Part shown: positions 37,453 through 44,976 of the stretch, piece by piece
How the letters are laid out: every line of letters begins with the position of its first letter
Numbering within the stretch: the stretch's first letter is position 1
The notes under the pieces: generated by a model
The model's input: only the letters and a program-made list of their open reading frames with translations
Told to the model about the DNA's origin: nothing
Databases searched by the model: none
Position numbers and translations under genes: made by a program
NCBI GenBank assembly: GCA_947642555.1
Contig: CANRSX010000006.1
Span: 118,352 to 182,351 of the forward strand
Origin: an uncultured Roseburia sp.
Lineage (GTDB): Bacteria > Bacillota > Clostridia > Lachnospirales > Lachnospiraceae
Direction of reading: 5' to 3'
DNA length: 64,000 nt

Positions 37453-39081
37453 ATGAGAAAACTATCCATTAAAGTCATCATCGTCTTTGTGCTGCTGGTT
37501 CTTCCCCTCAACGCGCTGGCCGTCTTCCAGGCGGATTCCATGATCGCATCCACCCTGGATCAGATCCGCATGACGGAACAGAATATGCTGGACGTCTACG
37601 CGGACGCGCTGGAAACGCGCATGGACAACGCCGCCTCCCTGCTGCACTATTTCCGCACGGAGCATCCGGACTGCCTTTCCATGGCGCTGCAGACCGAGCG
37701 CGGCTACGACTATCAGAATGCGAAATTAAAAACCTATTACAGTATGAAAAATCTCGACAATATGATCGACGGCGCGGACGGATATTTCTTTTATCTGCCG
37801 AAGGTGGACGACGTCCTGGTCTGTTCCTCCTCCTATCTCTCAGAGGACGAGGTAAAACCCTTCCTGGAGGATGCCGGGAGACAGGATATGCCGATGTTTG
37901 GCGGATGGGCGCTCTACGAAGACGGGATTAAAACCTATGCCGTCCTCTGGGTCTCGTTAAAAAATATCTCCTACGGGGCCTGGATTGATCTGGATCAGAT
38001 CGAAACATCCATCCGAAAGAGCCTCTCCTATGAAAGCCTGAATTTTTCCTTCCGCACGGAGGCGCCGTCAGAGGAGGAGGAACTGACCGTCTGCTCTAAG
38101 GCCGGCCGCCTTTTCCTTGTCCTCTCCGTCCGGCGGGAGGAACTGATCAAAACCCATGCGCTCTGGCAGCGGGTCCAGCTGATCCTGGCCGTGATCTACC
38201 TGCTGCTGGTCCCGCTCCTGTTTCTGTTTACAAAGCGGTATCTGCTTGGGCCCTTACATCAGATCAACGACGCTCACCTACAGCTGCAGAACAGGAATCA
38301 GGATTACCGGCTGCCTGCATGCGCTTCCTCCCTGGAATTCGAGCAGGCCAACCTGTCCTTTAACCGGATGGCGGATAATTTAAAGACACTGCGGATCCAG
38401 AATTATGAGGCGCGGATCGAAAAACAGCAGATGGAGCTTCGGAACTTACAGCTGCAAATCCGGCCCCATTTTCTGCTAAACACCTTTAACCAGATCTACT
38501 CCCTGGCGCAGAGCGGACATAAGGAAGCGATCCAGGAAATCGTCCTCTACCTCTCCGAATATTTCCGCTATCTCTTCCGCAGCGGCAGGGAGTTAGAGCT
38601 GTTTTCCAAAGAGCTGCGCCTGATCGAAGGGTATGCCGCTATGGCGGGCTTCCGCTATGACGGCGCGGTGGAGTTAGACTGCGACATCGATCCGGAGGTC
38701 GAATTCGTGCGGATGCCGCCGCTGCTGATTCATAATTTCGTGGAAAACGCCGTCAAATACGGGCTCTGCCAGGAGAGGATCCTGCACATCAGCCTGCAGG
38801 CCAGATATGATAACCATACCGTCACCTTCACGATTTTAGACGACGGAAACGGGATGGATGCCGCGACACTTGACGAAAATCGCCGGATCCTCTGCGGCGA
38901 ACACATCCCCACGGATCCCACGTCACACCTGGGCCTTTATAATTCCTTAAAACGGCTCAAATATTTTTACGGGGAAACCGCCTCCATCGAACTTGCCTCG
39001 GAGGAGGGAGAGATGACCTGCTTTACCATTACATTTCCTTACGACATGGAGGTAGATGATGACGCTTTTAATCGTGAATGA
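37453..39081 (+). CDS. Sensor histidine kinase, YesM/LytS type
   Basis: 542 aa. TM1 is at ~6-27 (IIVFVLLVLPLNALAVF), then a ~215-aa extracellular sensor domain, TM2 at ~235-260 (LILAVIYLLLVPLLFLFTKRYL) and a HAMP-like linker. The His_kinase domain has LQLQIRPHFLLNTFNQIYSL (phospho-His), then a HATPase with IHNFVENAVKYGL and LDDGNGMD. AAAGGAG precedes the ATG. It overlaps the YesN-like regulator gene, so the two form one two-component system, and it is divergent from the sugar-transport operon it most likely controls. Confidence 0.95.
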   Translation: MRKLSIKVIIVFVLLVLPLNALAVFQADSMIASTLDQIRMTEQNMLDVYADALETRMDNAASLLHYFRTEHPDCLSMALQTERGYDYQNAKLKTYYSMKNLDNMIDGADGYFFYLPKVDDVLVCSSSYLSEDEVKPFLEDAGRQDMPMFGGWALYEDGIKTYAVLWVSLKNISYGAWIDLDQIETSIRKSLSYESLNFSFRTEAPSEEEELTVCSKAGRLFLVLSVRREELIKTHALWQRVQLILAVIYLLLVPLLFLFTKRYLLGPLHQINDAHLQLQNRNQDYRLPACASSLEFEQANLSFNRMADNLKTLRIQNYEARIEKQQMELRNLQLQIRPHFLLNTFNQIYSLAQSGHKEAIQEIVLYLSEYFRYLFRSGRELELFSKELRLIEGYAAMAGFRYDGAVELDCDIDPEVEFVRMPPLLIHNFVENAVKYGLCQERILHISLQARYDNHTVTFTILDDGNGMDAATLDENRRILCGEHIPTDPTSHLGLYNSLKRLKYFYGETASIELASEEGEMTCFTITFPYDMEVDDDAFNRE

Positions 39082-39850
39082 CGAGAAACCCACCGCGAAC
39101 CTGATGCGGCAGGATATCCCCTGGAAGGAATACGGCATTGACACGGTTTACACCGCATACGATGCAAAACAGGCAAAGCGGTGCATTGAGGAATATTCCA
39201 TTGATCTGCTGCTCTGCGATATCGAGATGCCCGGCGAAAACGGGATCGCGCTGCTGCGCTGGGTCCGGGAGGAGAAAAAAGAGATCGAGTGCATCTTTCT
39301 GACCTGCCACGCCTCCTTCTCCTACGCTCAGGAGGCCATCGCCCTGGGCTGCCAGGATTATATCTTAATCCCCGCCCGCTATGAGCACATCGGCGCGGCT
39401 GTGGCAAAGGTCGCAGACCGGATCCGCACTCGGCGGGAAGAGCGGCGCTACCAGGAGCTGGGCAGGCAGACCGTGGAGCAGAATCTCTCCGCCGCAAAAG
39501 AAGCCCACGGCGAAAAGCGTAGCGCGGGGGAGATCGTGGCTGCCGTGGAGCGCTATGTCAGGGAACACCTCTCCGACGAGGAGCTGGGCATCAACGGGAT
39601 CGCCGAGCAGCTCTACCTGCACCCGGTCTATCTGAACCGTATTTTTAAGAAGGAAAAAGAGATCTCCATCGGCCAGTACATCATCAGCGAGCGGATGAAA
39701 CTGGCCGCCGCCCTCCTGCTGGAAAACCGCCTGAACGCCTACGCGGTGGCAGAGCAGGTGGGCTATAAGAGCTACTCGAATTTTAACCTGACCTTCAAAA
39801 AGACATTTGGCGTTCCGCCCACGCAGTATGTGAGTCAGCATTCGTCGTGA
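39059..39850 (+). CDS. Response regulator, YesN (AraC) type
   Basis: 263 aa from the ATG at 39059 (GGAGG at 6-nt spacing; the ATG at 39056 is too close). The receiver domain is LLIVNDEKPTANLMRQDI with phospho-Asp in LLLCDIEMPGENG. The usual receiver Lys before Pro is replaced (DYILIPARYEH) and the acidic pair reads N-D, both seen in some YesN-like proteins. The C-terminal AraC HTH has LSDEELGINGIAEQLYLHPVYLNRIFKKEKE and GYKSYSNFNLTFKKTFGVPPTQY. It probably activates the transport and glycosidase operon. Confidence 0.93.
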   Translation: MTLLIVNDEKPTANLMRQDIPWKEYGIDTVYTAYDAKQAKRCIEEYSIDLLLCDIEMPGENGIALLRWVREEKKEIECIFLTCHASFSYAQEAIALGCQDYILIPARYEHIGAAVAKVADRIRTRREERRYQELGRQTVEQNLSAAKEAHGEKRSAGEIVAAVERYVREHLSDEELGINGIAEQLYLHPVYLNRIFKKEKEISIGQYIISERMKLAAALLLENRLNAYAVAEQVGYKSYSNFNLTFKKTFGVPPTQYVSQHSS

Positions 39851-39914
39851 TGCGGCTGCGGGGAGGAAAAGGGGCCCGGATCCTTTGTCAGAGAGCTTCC
39901 GCTCATTCCTCTAT

Positions 39915-40244
39915 TTACATTACTGTATGATCTTTGAGCTGACTGTCAACGTCCCTCCCAGCATACATAACACGGATTACCGTCACAATACCCGCATCAT
40001 AATCCGGAATATAAAATACCTGATAATTGTCAACCGGCATCACCCTCAGCCCTCTGCTGTGCCATGGCTCCTTTTCATAATGTCTGAATTTCTCTGGAAA
40101 TTTTTCAAGCCCTGCAATATATTCCTCTAACCGTCCAAGCTGCCCTGCTGCATGATCCGGTGAAAGCAGTTCAAAGGCAATATACTCATATATACCTCTT
40201 AAATCGGCATCGGCCTGATCCGTGATAATTACCTCATATATCAT
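39915..40244 (-). CDS. RelE/ParE-family toxin
   Basis: 109 aa. Compact ParE/RelE fold: YEVIITDQADADLRGIYEYIA, then LEKFPEKFRHY, and the C-terminal strand NYQVFYIPDYDAGIVTVIRVMYAGRD. Its start overlaps the antitoxin stop by four bases (ATGA). It is either a ribosome-dependent mRNA interferase or a gyrase poison; the two branches cannot be told apart here. Base composition is more AT-rich than that of the neighbouring genes. Confidence 0.9.
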   Translation of the reverse strand: MIYEVIITDQADADLRGIYEYIAFELLSPDHAAGQLGRLEEYIAGLEKFPEKFRHYEKEPWHSRGLRVMPVDNYQVFYIPDYDAGIVTVIRVMYAGRDVDSQLKDHTVM

Positions 40245-40549
40245 ATACCATAATCTTTGCGGATATCTGCAAATGTCTGTCTTGCATGTTTGGTTCTGCC
40301 TGCTGCCATGTCCGCAAATCCTTTCTCCAGTTCTGCATCTAATTCTGCTTCGCTAAGTTTTGACACATCAACAGTTCCTGCCGTAGGTAGTTTTACTTCA
40401 AACGGAAGGCCCCTGTTTAAAATTATCTGTTTATAAAACATATTGATCGCATTGGATGCCGGGATACCAAGCGCTGACAAAATGCTTTCTGCCTGTTCTT
40501 TCACATCCGGCTCTATCCTTGCATACAGATTAGCTGATTTTGCTGCCAT
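40241..40549 (-). CDS. RelB/DinJ-family antitoxin
   Basis: 102 aa. The N-terminal ribbon-helix-helix NLYARIEPDVKEQAESILSALGIPASNAINMFYKQIILNRGLPF is the RelB/DinJ signature. The C-terminal half, rich in charged residues, is the likely toxin-wrapping segment. It leads the two-gene operon, with the toxin gene overlapping by 4 bp. RHH antitoxins repress their own promoter, here 40598-40626. Confidence 0.92.
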   Translation of the reverse strand: MAAKSANLYARIEPDVKEQAESILSALGIPASNAINMFYKQIILNRGLPFEVKLPTAGTVDVSKLSEAELDAELEKGFADMAAGRTKHARQTFADIRKDYGI

Positions 40550-40597
40550 AGAATAACGCTCCTTTCCAAAATCTCAGAGTTTCCTCTTGTCAGATTT

Positions 40598-40626
40598 ATT
40601 ATACCAATATGTACGCACAACAGCAA
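40598..40626 (-). promoter_or_regulatory. Promoter of the toxin-antitoxin pair
   Basis: Minus-strand TATAAT (40598-40603) with an upstream TG (TGGTATAAT) and TTGCTG at 40621-40626 after 17 bp. Confidence 0.75.
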
Positions 40627-40686
40627 TGCATTTTTTCCTGGTTATCGTTAAATGCTGCCCCATTGCCTTTCTTTCGTGATTCTTTG

Positions 40687-41628
40687 TCAGAGAGCCTCCT
40701 TTGCCCGCCTGTATTCCTCCTCAGAATAACCAAAGGACAGGATCTGCTCCTTTGTCGCCTCTGCCCGGATCATGCGCCTGACAGCATCCATCCGCTCTTT
40801 TTCAATTCCTTCCTGCATTCCCTTTTCAATTCCTTCCTGCATTCCCTTTTCAATTCCTTCCTGCATTCCCTTCTCCAGGCCTTCCTGCATTCCCTTCTCC
40901 AAACCTCTCTCAAGAATATTCTCCGACAGATTGCACATCGTCTGCATCCTCCCCTCCATCTCCGCTGACATCACCATGCCGTACCGCTCCGTCAGCCTGG
41001 ATTTCTTTTCATTTATGTCCATCGGTGTGAGCAGTGTCTCCAGCATGGCAATCAGCCTGTTTTCTGACTCTGCAGCATCCCCCCGATTCCTGATATGAAT
41101 GACAACCGCACGCATCAGATCCACGGGATATCCGCCCTCTCGTTTGCCAAAAACAGATCTTCGCTCAAGACTGATCTCCTCAATCGAATCCCCATCCCTG
41201 CTGCCGTCCATGCAGATCCAGATGCTCCGCACCTTTTTTATGCTGTCATAGTCACTGTGATAAAATTCCGTCTGCTTCTGCGCGGATAGCATTCTCGCCA
41301 GATAATAGGTGATTCTGTTTTCCAGATGATATCCCAGCCTGGCGGGATCCGATGATTTCTGTGCCTCCACATTCAGCAGAAACTTCATCTCCGTCCTGTT
41401 ATGATATGCGCTGAAACGGATATCATAAACGATCTTTCCTTCTCCGGGAACGTTATCCTCCGTCGCCAGCCCCCGGATCTGTCCCAGTTTCGACAGCCCC
41501 GGATCCACCGGCTGTATCCCGATCTCAATATCGGCTCCGATATTGTCCATGATCTCATCGATGGAGAGATCCTCAAATTCCCTGACCGCATATTTTAAAA
41601 TCCGTGCCAGGATCTGTTTATCCGCCAA
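40687..41628 (-). CDS. Rpn-family PD-(D/E)XK nuclease / putative transposase
   Basis: 313 aa. The PDDEXK_2-type domain includes GQIRGLATEDNVPGEGKIVYDIRFSAY and FLLNVEAQKS (the conserved E-x-Q position), then NRITYYLARMLSAQ. The C-terminal region has four EKGMQEG-I units encoded by 24-bp repeats, and ends AEATKEQILSFGYSEEEY. Rpn proteins are nucleases linked to recA-independent recombination. The only in-frame start is TTG at 41628 with no well-placed ribosome site. An upstream ATG with AGGA spacing is out of frame and hits TAA at once, so a one-base loss at the 5' end is possible. Confidence 0.85.
   Translation of the reverse strand: MADKQILARILKYAVREFEDLSIDEIMDNIGADIEIGIQPVDPGLSKLGQIRGLATEDNVPGEGKIVYDIRFSAYHNRTEMKFLLNVEAQKSSDPARLGYHLENRITYYLARMLSAQKQTEFYHSDYDSIKKVRSIWICMDGSRDGDSIEEISLERRSVFGKREGGYPVDLMRAVVIHIRNRGDAAESENRLIAMLETLLTPMDINEKKSRLTERYGMVMSAEMEGRMQTMCNLSENILERGLEKGMQEGLEKGMQEGIEKGMQEGIEKGMQEGIEKERMDAVRRMIRAEATKEQILSFGYSEEEYRRAKEAL
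40801..40896. repeat. 24-bp tandem repeat in the Rpn-like gene
   Basis: Four tandem 24-bp units (the first three identical, TTCAATTCCTTCCTGCATTC... on the plus strand), each encoding EKGMQEGI or EKGMQEGL. Confidence 0.93.
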
Positions 41629-41730
41629 AAGGAATTTTACATTTGTATCCTGTTTCTCTCCTGATTCTTATGGTTTTATTTAATATAGATTGTAGTTTTA
41701 TACTCCTTAACAGATTGTATCACGGAGCAG

Positions 41731-41758
41731 AAAAAAACTCCAGCTTTCGCCGGAGTTT
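41731..41758 (-). terminator. Terminator after the flavodoxin gene
   Basis: Stem AAACTCC(AGC)/(GCCG)GGAGTTT with loop TTTC. The minus strand continues into seven T. It lies about 75 bp past the flavodoxin stop. Confidence 0.85.
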
Positions 41759-41833
41759 CAAAAAAGTTCGTGAAAATATGCCAAAGCAAATCCGTAATCA
41801 AAGCAGTCACTTCTTATTTATAATAGTCGTCTG

Positions 41834-42367
41834 TCAGCCCTGTCGCTCCTTCAGATACGCGATCAGCGGCCCGCACTGTGACCGGTCGGAGCAGTCAAAG
41901 GATCCTGCCACCGCCTCCTTCATCGCCCCGCCGTATCCGTCGTCCTTCTGCCGTTTCACCATCGCGGAAAACATCTTCATCATCAGTTTATCGCCAAAGG
42001 GCATCCGCTCATAATTCAGCCCGCCCTGCATGTAAAAATGCGGGATTTTCCGGATCTCTTCCTCCGTAAAATTTCGTCTCCAGGCTTCCGCAATCTGCTC
42101 CTTAGCCTCAGGCGGCATCGCTCCGGTGGCGAATACGACAAATTCCTTTGCAGTGCTTTTTTCAAACAGTTTCTTTGCTGCGGCAAGGCCGTCCACGCTC
42201 CCCGCATGGAATCTTCCCCCGAATACAATGATATCCGCCTCCGACAGCCGCTCTGGCGTGGCAGCCTTTAATTCTGTCATTTCACAGCCAGTCTCCTCCG
42301 CAAGCCACCCTGCATACCGCTCCGTAAAACCGGTCACGCTTTTATATACGATCAAAATCTTTTTCAT
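41834..42367 (-). CDS. Flavodoxin-domain protein (HemG-like)
   Basis: 177 aa. The FMN-binding loop is ILIVYKSVTGFTERYAGWLAE, followed by DIIVFGGRFHAGSVDGL and VVFATGAMPP, as in flavodoxin/protoporphyrinogen-oxidase-like proteins. Its start overlaps the TetR stop by four bases. It is an electron carrier or small redox enzyme under the adjacent TetR regulator. Confidence 0.88.
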   Translation of the reverse strand: MKKILIVYKSVTGFTERYAGWLAEETGCEMTELKAATPERLSEADIIVFGGRFHAGSVDGLAAAKKLFEKSTAKEFVVFATGAMPPEAKEQIAEAWRRNFTEEEIRKIPHFYMQGGLNYERMPFGDKLMMKMFSAMVKRQKDDGYGGAMKEAVAGSFDCSDRSQCGPLIAYLKERQG

Positions 42368-42987
42368 ACCATACCTCCGTTCTGATCCTGATTTCTTTTC
42401 CCGTTTACACCTTCGGCTGCTTCCCCGGCTGTCGGCGCGTCACTGCCTGTAAATACCCGGTACGCCTCCTCCTGCTGCCTTAAAATCTCCTCCTCCGGGA
42501 TCCCGGGACTGCACACGGCAAAAATCATCCCGATGCCGATGGTGTAGATCAGCATATTCAGGTGCAGCTGTTTTGCGGCCCCCAGATCAATGCCCAGCTC
42601 CCCGGCGATCCGCTCCGCCACCCCGGGATCTGCCTCCGCAACATAGAGATCGGACAGCGACGATATATTCTCTCTTTTCTGAAACAAAAACATCCGGAAG
42701 AGATGCGGCTCCTCCCTTGCCAGCCGCACATAAGCGCGCCCGGTGCTGCGAAACAGATCCTGCGGATCCACGCGCGCCGCCGCTGCCTCACGGATAAATG
42801 TCCCTGCACGTTTTGCGACCTCGTCCCGCAGCTCGTCCATATTTTTACAATAGCTGTAGATCGGCTGTACGGAGCATCCCAGCTCCTCTGCAATCCGTTT
42901 GACCAGCACCGCCTCCGGCCCCTCGCTTCGCGCGATCCGAAACGCGGCGTCGACGACCATTTCTTTTGTGATTCTCTGTTTTGGCAT
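42364..42987 (-). CDS. TetR-family repressor
   Basis: 207 aa. The HTH region is TKEMVVDAAFRIARSEGPEAVLVKRIAEELGCSVQPIYSYCKNMDEL, the standard TetR N-terminus, and the ligand-binding C-terminus ends in an Ala/Gly-rich tail. The ATG at 42987 has AAAGGAG; the longer reading to 43053 would begin in the promoter palindrome. It is the first gene of a two-gene operon with the flavodoxin, behind a 39-bp perfect palindrome. Confidence 0.92.
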   Translation of the reverse strand: MPKQRITKEMVVDAAFRIARSEGPEAVLVKRIAEELGCSVQPIYSYCKNMDELRDEVAKRAGTFIREAAAARVDPQDLFRSTGRAYVRLAREEPHLFRMFLFQKRENISSLSDLYVAEADPGVAERIAGELGIDLGAAKQLHLNMLIYTIGIGMIFAVCSPGIPEEEILRQQEEAYRVFTGSDAPTAGEAAEGVNGKRNQDQNGGMV

Positions 42988-43044
42988 GATACTCCTTTCC
43001 GGCAGGCAACGGACAGTGCGCTTCGCGACTGTCCTGAACAAAAA

Positions 43045-43083
43045 ATAATGCATTTATATAAATAATTTATATAAATGCATTAT
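43045..43083. promoter_or_regulatory. 39-bp perfect palindrome, probable TetR operator/promoter
   Basis: Both 19-bp arms match fully around base 43064 (ATAATGCATTTATATAAAT on the left). It is AT-rich with TATATAA motifs and lies 58 bp before tetR. Autoregulation by the TetR protein is the natural reading. The SGNH gene on the other side points the same way and ends here. Confidence 0.85.
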
Positions 43084-43124
43084 ATATGATTCCTATTCTG
43101 TTGTCAACAGGCATTACTCTCAAT

Positions 43125-43988
43125 TCACTCAAACAGCTTCATCAATACAATCGCATACACCTCGTGCCCTTCCACGCCGGGATGGTTGACTCCGTTCGCG
43201 AGAAGCTCCTCCCACGGGCAGCCCTGCTCCCGCGCCGCCTCCCAGACGGCATAGGCGTCCGCGAGGCAGACCTGCTCCTCCTCTGCCACCTGACGGATGG
43301 CCGCCACACGCTCCGGCGTCGTGGGCAGCGGTGCGTTCTCCCCGCCAAACAGACGGTTTGGCAGATCGCCGTTGGGTGTCAGCAGCACGATATCCGCCGT
43401 CGTCTCCTCTTTGATCCTCCTGACCAGTTCTGTCAGCACCTGCTTATACTCTTCCGTGCTGCCCAGGGCCGGATCCCAGTTCAGAGACCCGTTGATGAGC
43501 ACCAGGTCCGGCTGATAACGGATCACATCCCGCTCTGCCCGCGCCGACATCTGTCTCAAATGATCCCCGGCAATCCCGGCGTTGATGACGCTGACGGAGG
43601 TCCGCTCATACTTGTCGATCAGCCCGAAACGGAATTTCTCCAGGTAGCTCTCCCGGGCGTCCGTGATCTCAACCGCAGGCCGGTCCGCGGGATCCACCGT
43701 CAGCCCCTGTGCCGCCAGCTCCATATTTTTCTGCATGTCCTCCGTGGTCATCAGAAACTCAAAATGTCCTGCCGTCACGCTGTCCCCCAGCCCGACGATC
43801 ACAGGGTTTTTCCGCTCGAGACCCTCTTCATCCAGCCCGTAGCCGCTGAGCATACCGACACTTCCCTGGTTCTGCCTCATTTTTTCCATAAACCGCTCCG
43901 GCTTTACCGGGCTGTTGCACACAAACTCCTCCGCGCACCGCAGAAAAATATCCGCGTACGGCTGTCTTGCACGAAATGCTGTTCTCAT
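43125..43988 (-). CDS. SGNH/GDSL-family hydrolase
   Basis: 287 aa. Block I is VIVGLGDSVTAGHFEF (Ser). Block II/III sites are GIAGDHLRQM and PDLVLINGSLNWD. Block V is NHPGVEGHEVY, with the catalytic His preceded by Asn rather than the usual D-x-x-H. There is no signal peptide. It follows the Rrf2 gene by 13 bp at the end of the Fe-S operon, an unusual partner. It is an esterase or acyltransferase of unknown substrate. Confidence 0.87.
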   Translation of the reverse strand: MRTAFRARQPYADIFLRCAEEFVCNSPVKPERFMEKMRQNQGSVGMLSGYGLDEEGLERKNPVIVGLGDSVTAGHFEFLMTTEDMQKNMELAAQGLTVDPADRPAVEITDARESYLEKFRFGLIDKYERTSVSVINAGIAGDHLRQMSARAERDVIRYQPDLVLINGSLNWDPALGSTEEYKQVLTELVRRIKEETTADIVLLTPNGDLPNRLFGGENAPLPTTPERVAAIRQVAEEEQVCLADAYAVWEAAREQGCPWEELLANGVNHPGVEGHEVYAIVLMKLFE

Positions 43989-44001
43989 CTTCTCTCTCCT
44001 C

Positions 44002-44412
44002 TCACTGCTGCCAGTCCACCAGATCCTGCAGCGTCACATGATCCACGACATCGCGGATCGCCTGGTCCACCTTCTCCCACAGAAGGATCGTCGCGCATTT
44101 GCCATGCTTCGGGCACGGGTTTTCCTCCGAATTCAGGCATTCCACCGGCGACAGCGACCCTTCCGTCAGACGTAGGATATCGCCGATCACGTATTCCTGT
44201 AACGGCTTCGTCAGACGGTAGCCGCCCTGATGGCCGCGTGTACTGCTCACATAGCCGGCCTTATTTAAAATCGAGATGATCTGCTCCGTATATTTGACGG
44301 AAATCTCCTGTCCGGCTGCGATCTCCTTGACCGACACCGGCTGGTCATCCCCGCGCACCGCGAGGTCATAGAGAATATGAATCGCATTTCTGCCTTTTGT
44401 CGTGATCTTCAT
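44002..44412 (-). CDS. Rrf2-family (IscR-like) transcription regulator
   Basis: 136 aa. Winged helix MKITTKGRNAIHILYDLA, VSVKEIAAGQEISVKYTEQIISILNKAGYVSSTRGHQGGYRL, then three cysteines (VECLNSEENPCPKHGKC, C-x7-C-x5-C) in the position of the IscR [2Fe-2S] ligands. The start is the ATG at 44412 with AAGGAGACC; the longer frame is an artefact of the iscU 3' end. It lies 10 bp after iscU. It probably senses Fe-S status and represses the palindromic promoter before iscS. Confidence 0.92.
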   Translation of the reverse strand: MKITTKGRNAIHILYDLAVRGDDQPVSVKEIAAGQEISVKYTEQIISILNKAGYVSSTRGHQGGYRLTKPLQEYVIGDILRLTEGSLSPVECLNSEENPCPKHGKCATILLWEKVDQAIRDVVDHVTLQDLVDWQQ

Positions 44413-44422
44413 CGGTCTCCTT

Positions 44423-44860
44423 TTAGTAATCTTCCTCTTCCTCGTCCTCGCTGATATCCGCCTTCGGCTTCTCGAGCCCCTCGATCGTGATATCATGCTT
44501 CTGTGCGTAATCCCAAAGCGCCGCGTGGATCGCCTCCTCCGCCAGAAGTGAGCAGTGCACCTTCACCGGGGGCAGCCCGTCAAGGGCCTCCATGACGGCC
44601 TTGTTCGTGATCTTAAGAGCCTCGTAAATCGATTTTCCCTTCACGAGCTCCGTCGCCATGCTGCTGGTAGCCACCGCCGCGCCGCAGCCGAAGGTCTTGA
44701 ATTTGCAGTCGCGGATGATCTGATCGTCGTCGATATCCAGATAAATCCGCATGATGTCGCCGCATTTGGCGTTGCCCACTGTGCCGACGCCGCTGGCGTC
44801 CTCAATCTCTCCTACATTTCTCGGATTCTGAAAATGATCCATTACCTTTTCGCTATACAT
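44423..44860 (-). CDS. iscU: Fe-S scaffold protein IscU/NifU N-terminal type
   Basis: 145 aa. Scaffold on which [2Fe-2S] and [4Fe-4S] clusters are assembled. The N-terminus is YSEKVMDHFQNPRNVGEIEDASG, and the three conserved cysteines lie in GNAKCGD, KTFGCGAA and KVHCSLLAEEA. The C-terminus has an acidic tail ISEDEEEEDY. It sits between iscS and the Rrf2 regulator and receives sulfur from the IscS encoded upstream. In many Clostridia this gene is called nifU. Confidence 0.95.
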   Translation of the reverse strand: MYSEKVMDHFQNPRNVGEIEDASGVGTVGNAKCGDIMRIYLDIDDDQIIRDCKFKTFGCGAAVATSSMATELVKGKSIYEALKITNKAVMEALDGLPPVKVHCSLLAEEAIHAALWDYAQKHDITIEGLEKPKADISEDEEEEDY

Positions 44861-44976
44861 ATGTCTCCTCCATTTTTTAACATACTCACACTGCGTTTAT
44901 ACGCTGCCTGCTCCTGTGCGTCAGCATCCCTGATATCCCCATGCAGACTCATGTTCCATATGCCTGCGGCTTTCTG

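Noticed and set aside
39851..39914. Terminator between the YesN-like gene and the toxin gene
   Set aside because: The local hairpin (AAAGGGGCCCGGATCCTTT) is weak and has no T run; I could not support it.
40801..40896. 24-bp direct repeats as a small CRISPR or plasmid iteron set
   Set aside because: Units are contiguous and in frame with the Rpn-like gene, encoding EKGMQEG repeats; there are no spacers.
43086..44279. 397-aa plus-strand open frame opposite the SGNH and Rrf2 genes
   Set aside because: It covers two genes with clear motifs on the minus strand; its Arg/His/Leu-rich make-up is typical of antisense frames in GC-rich DNA.
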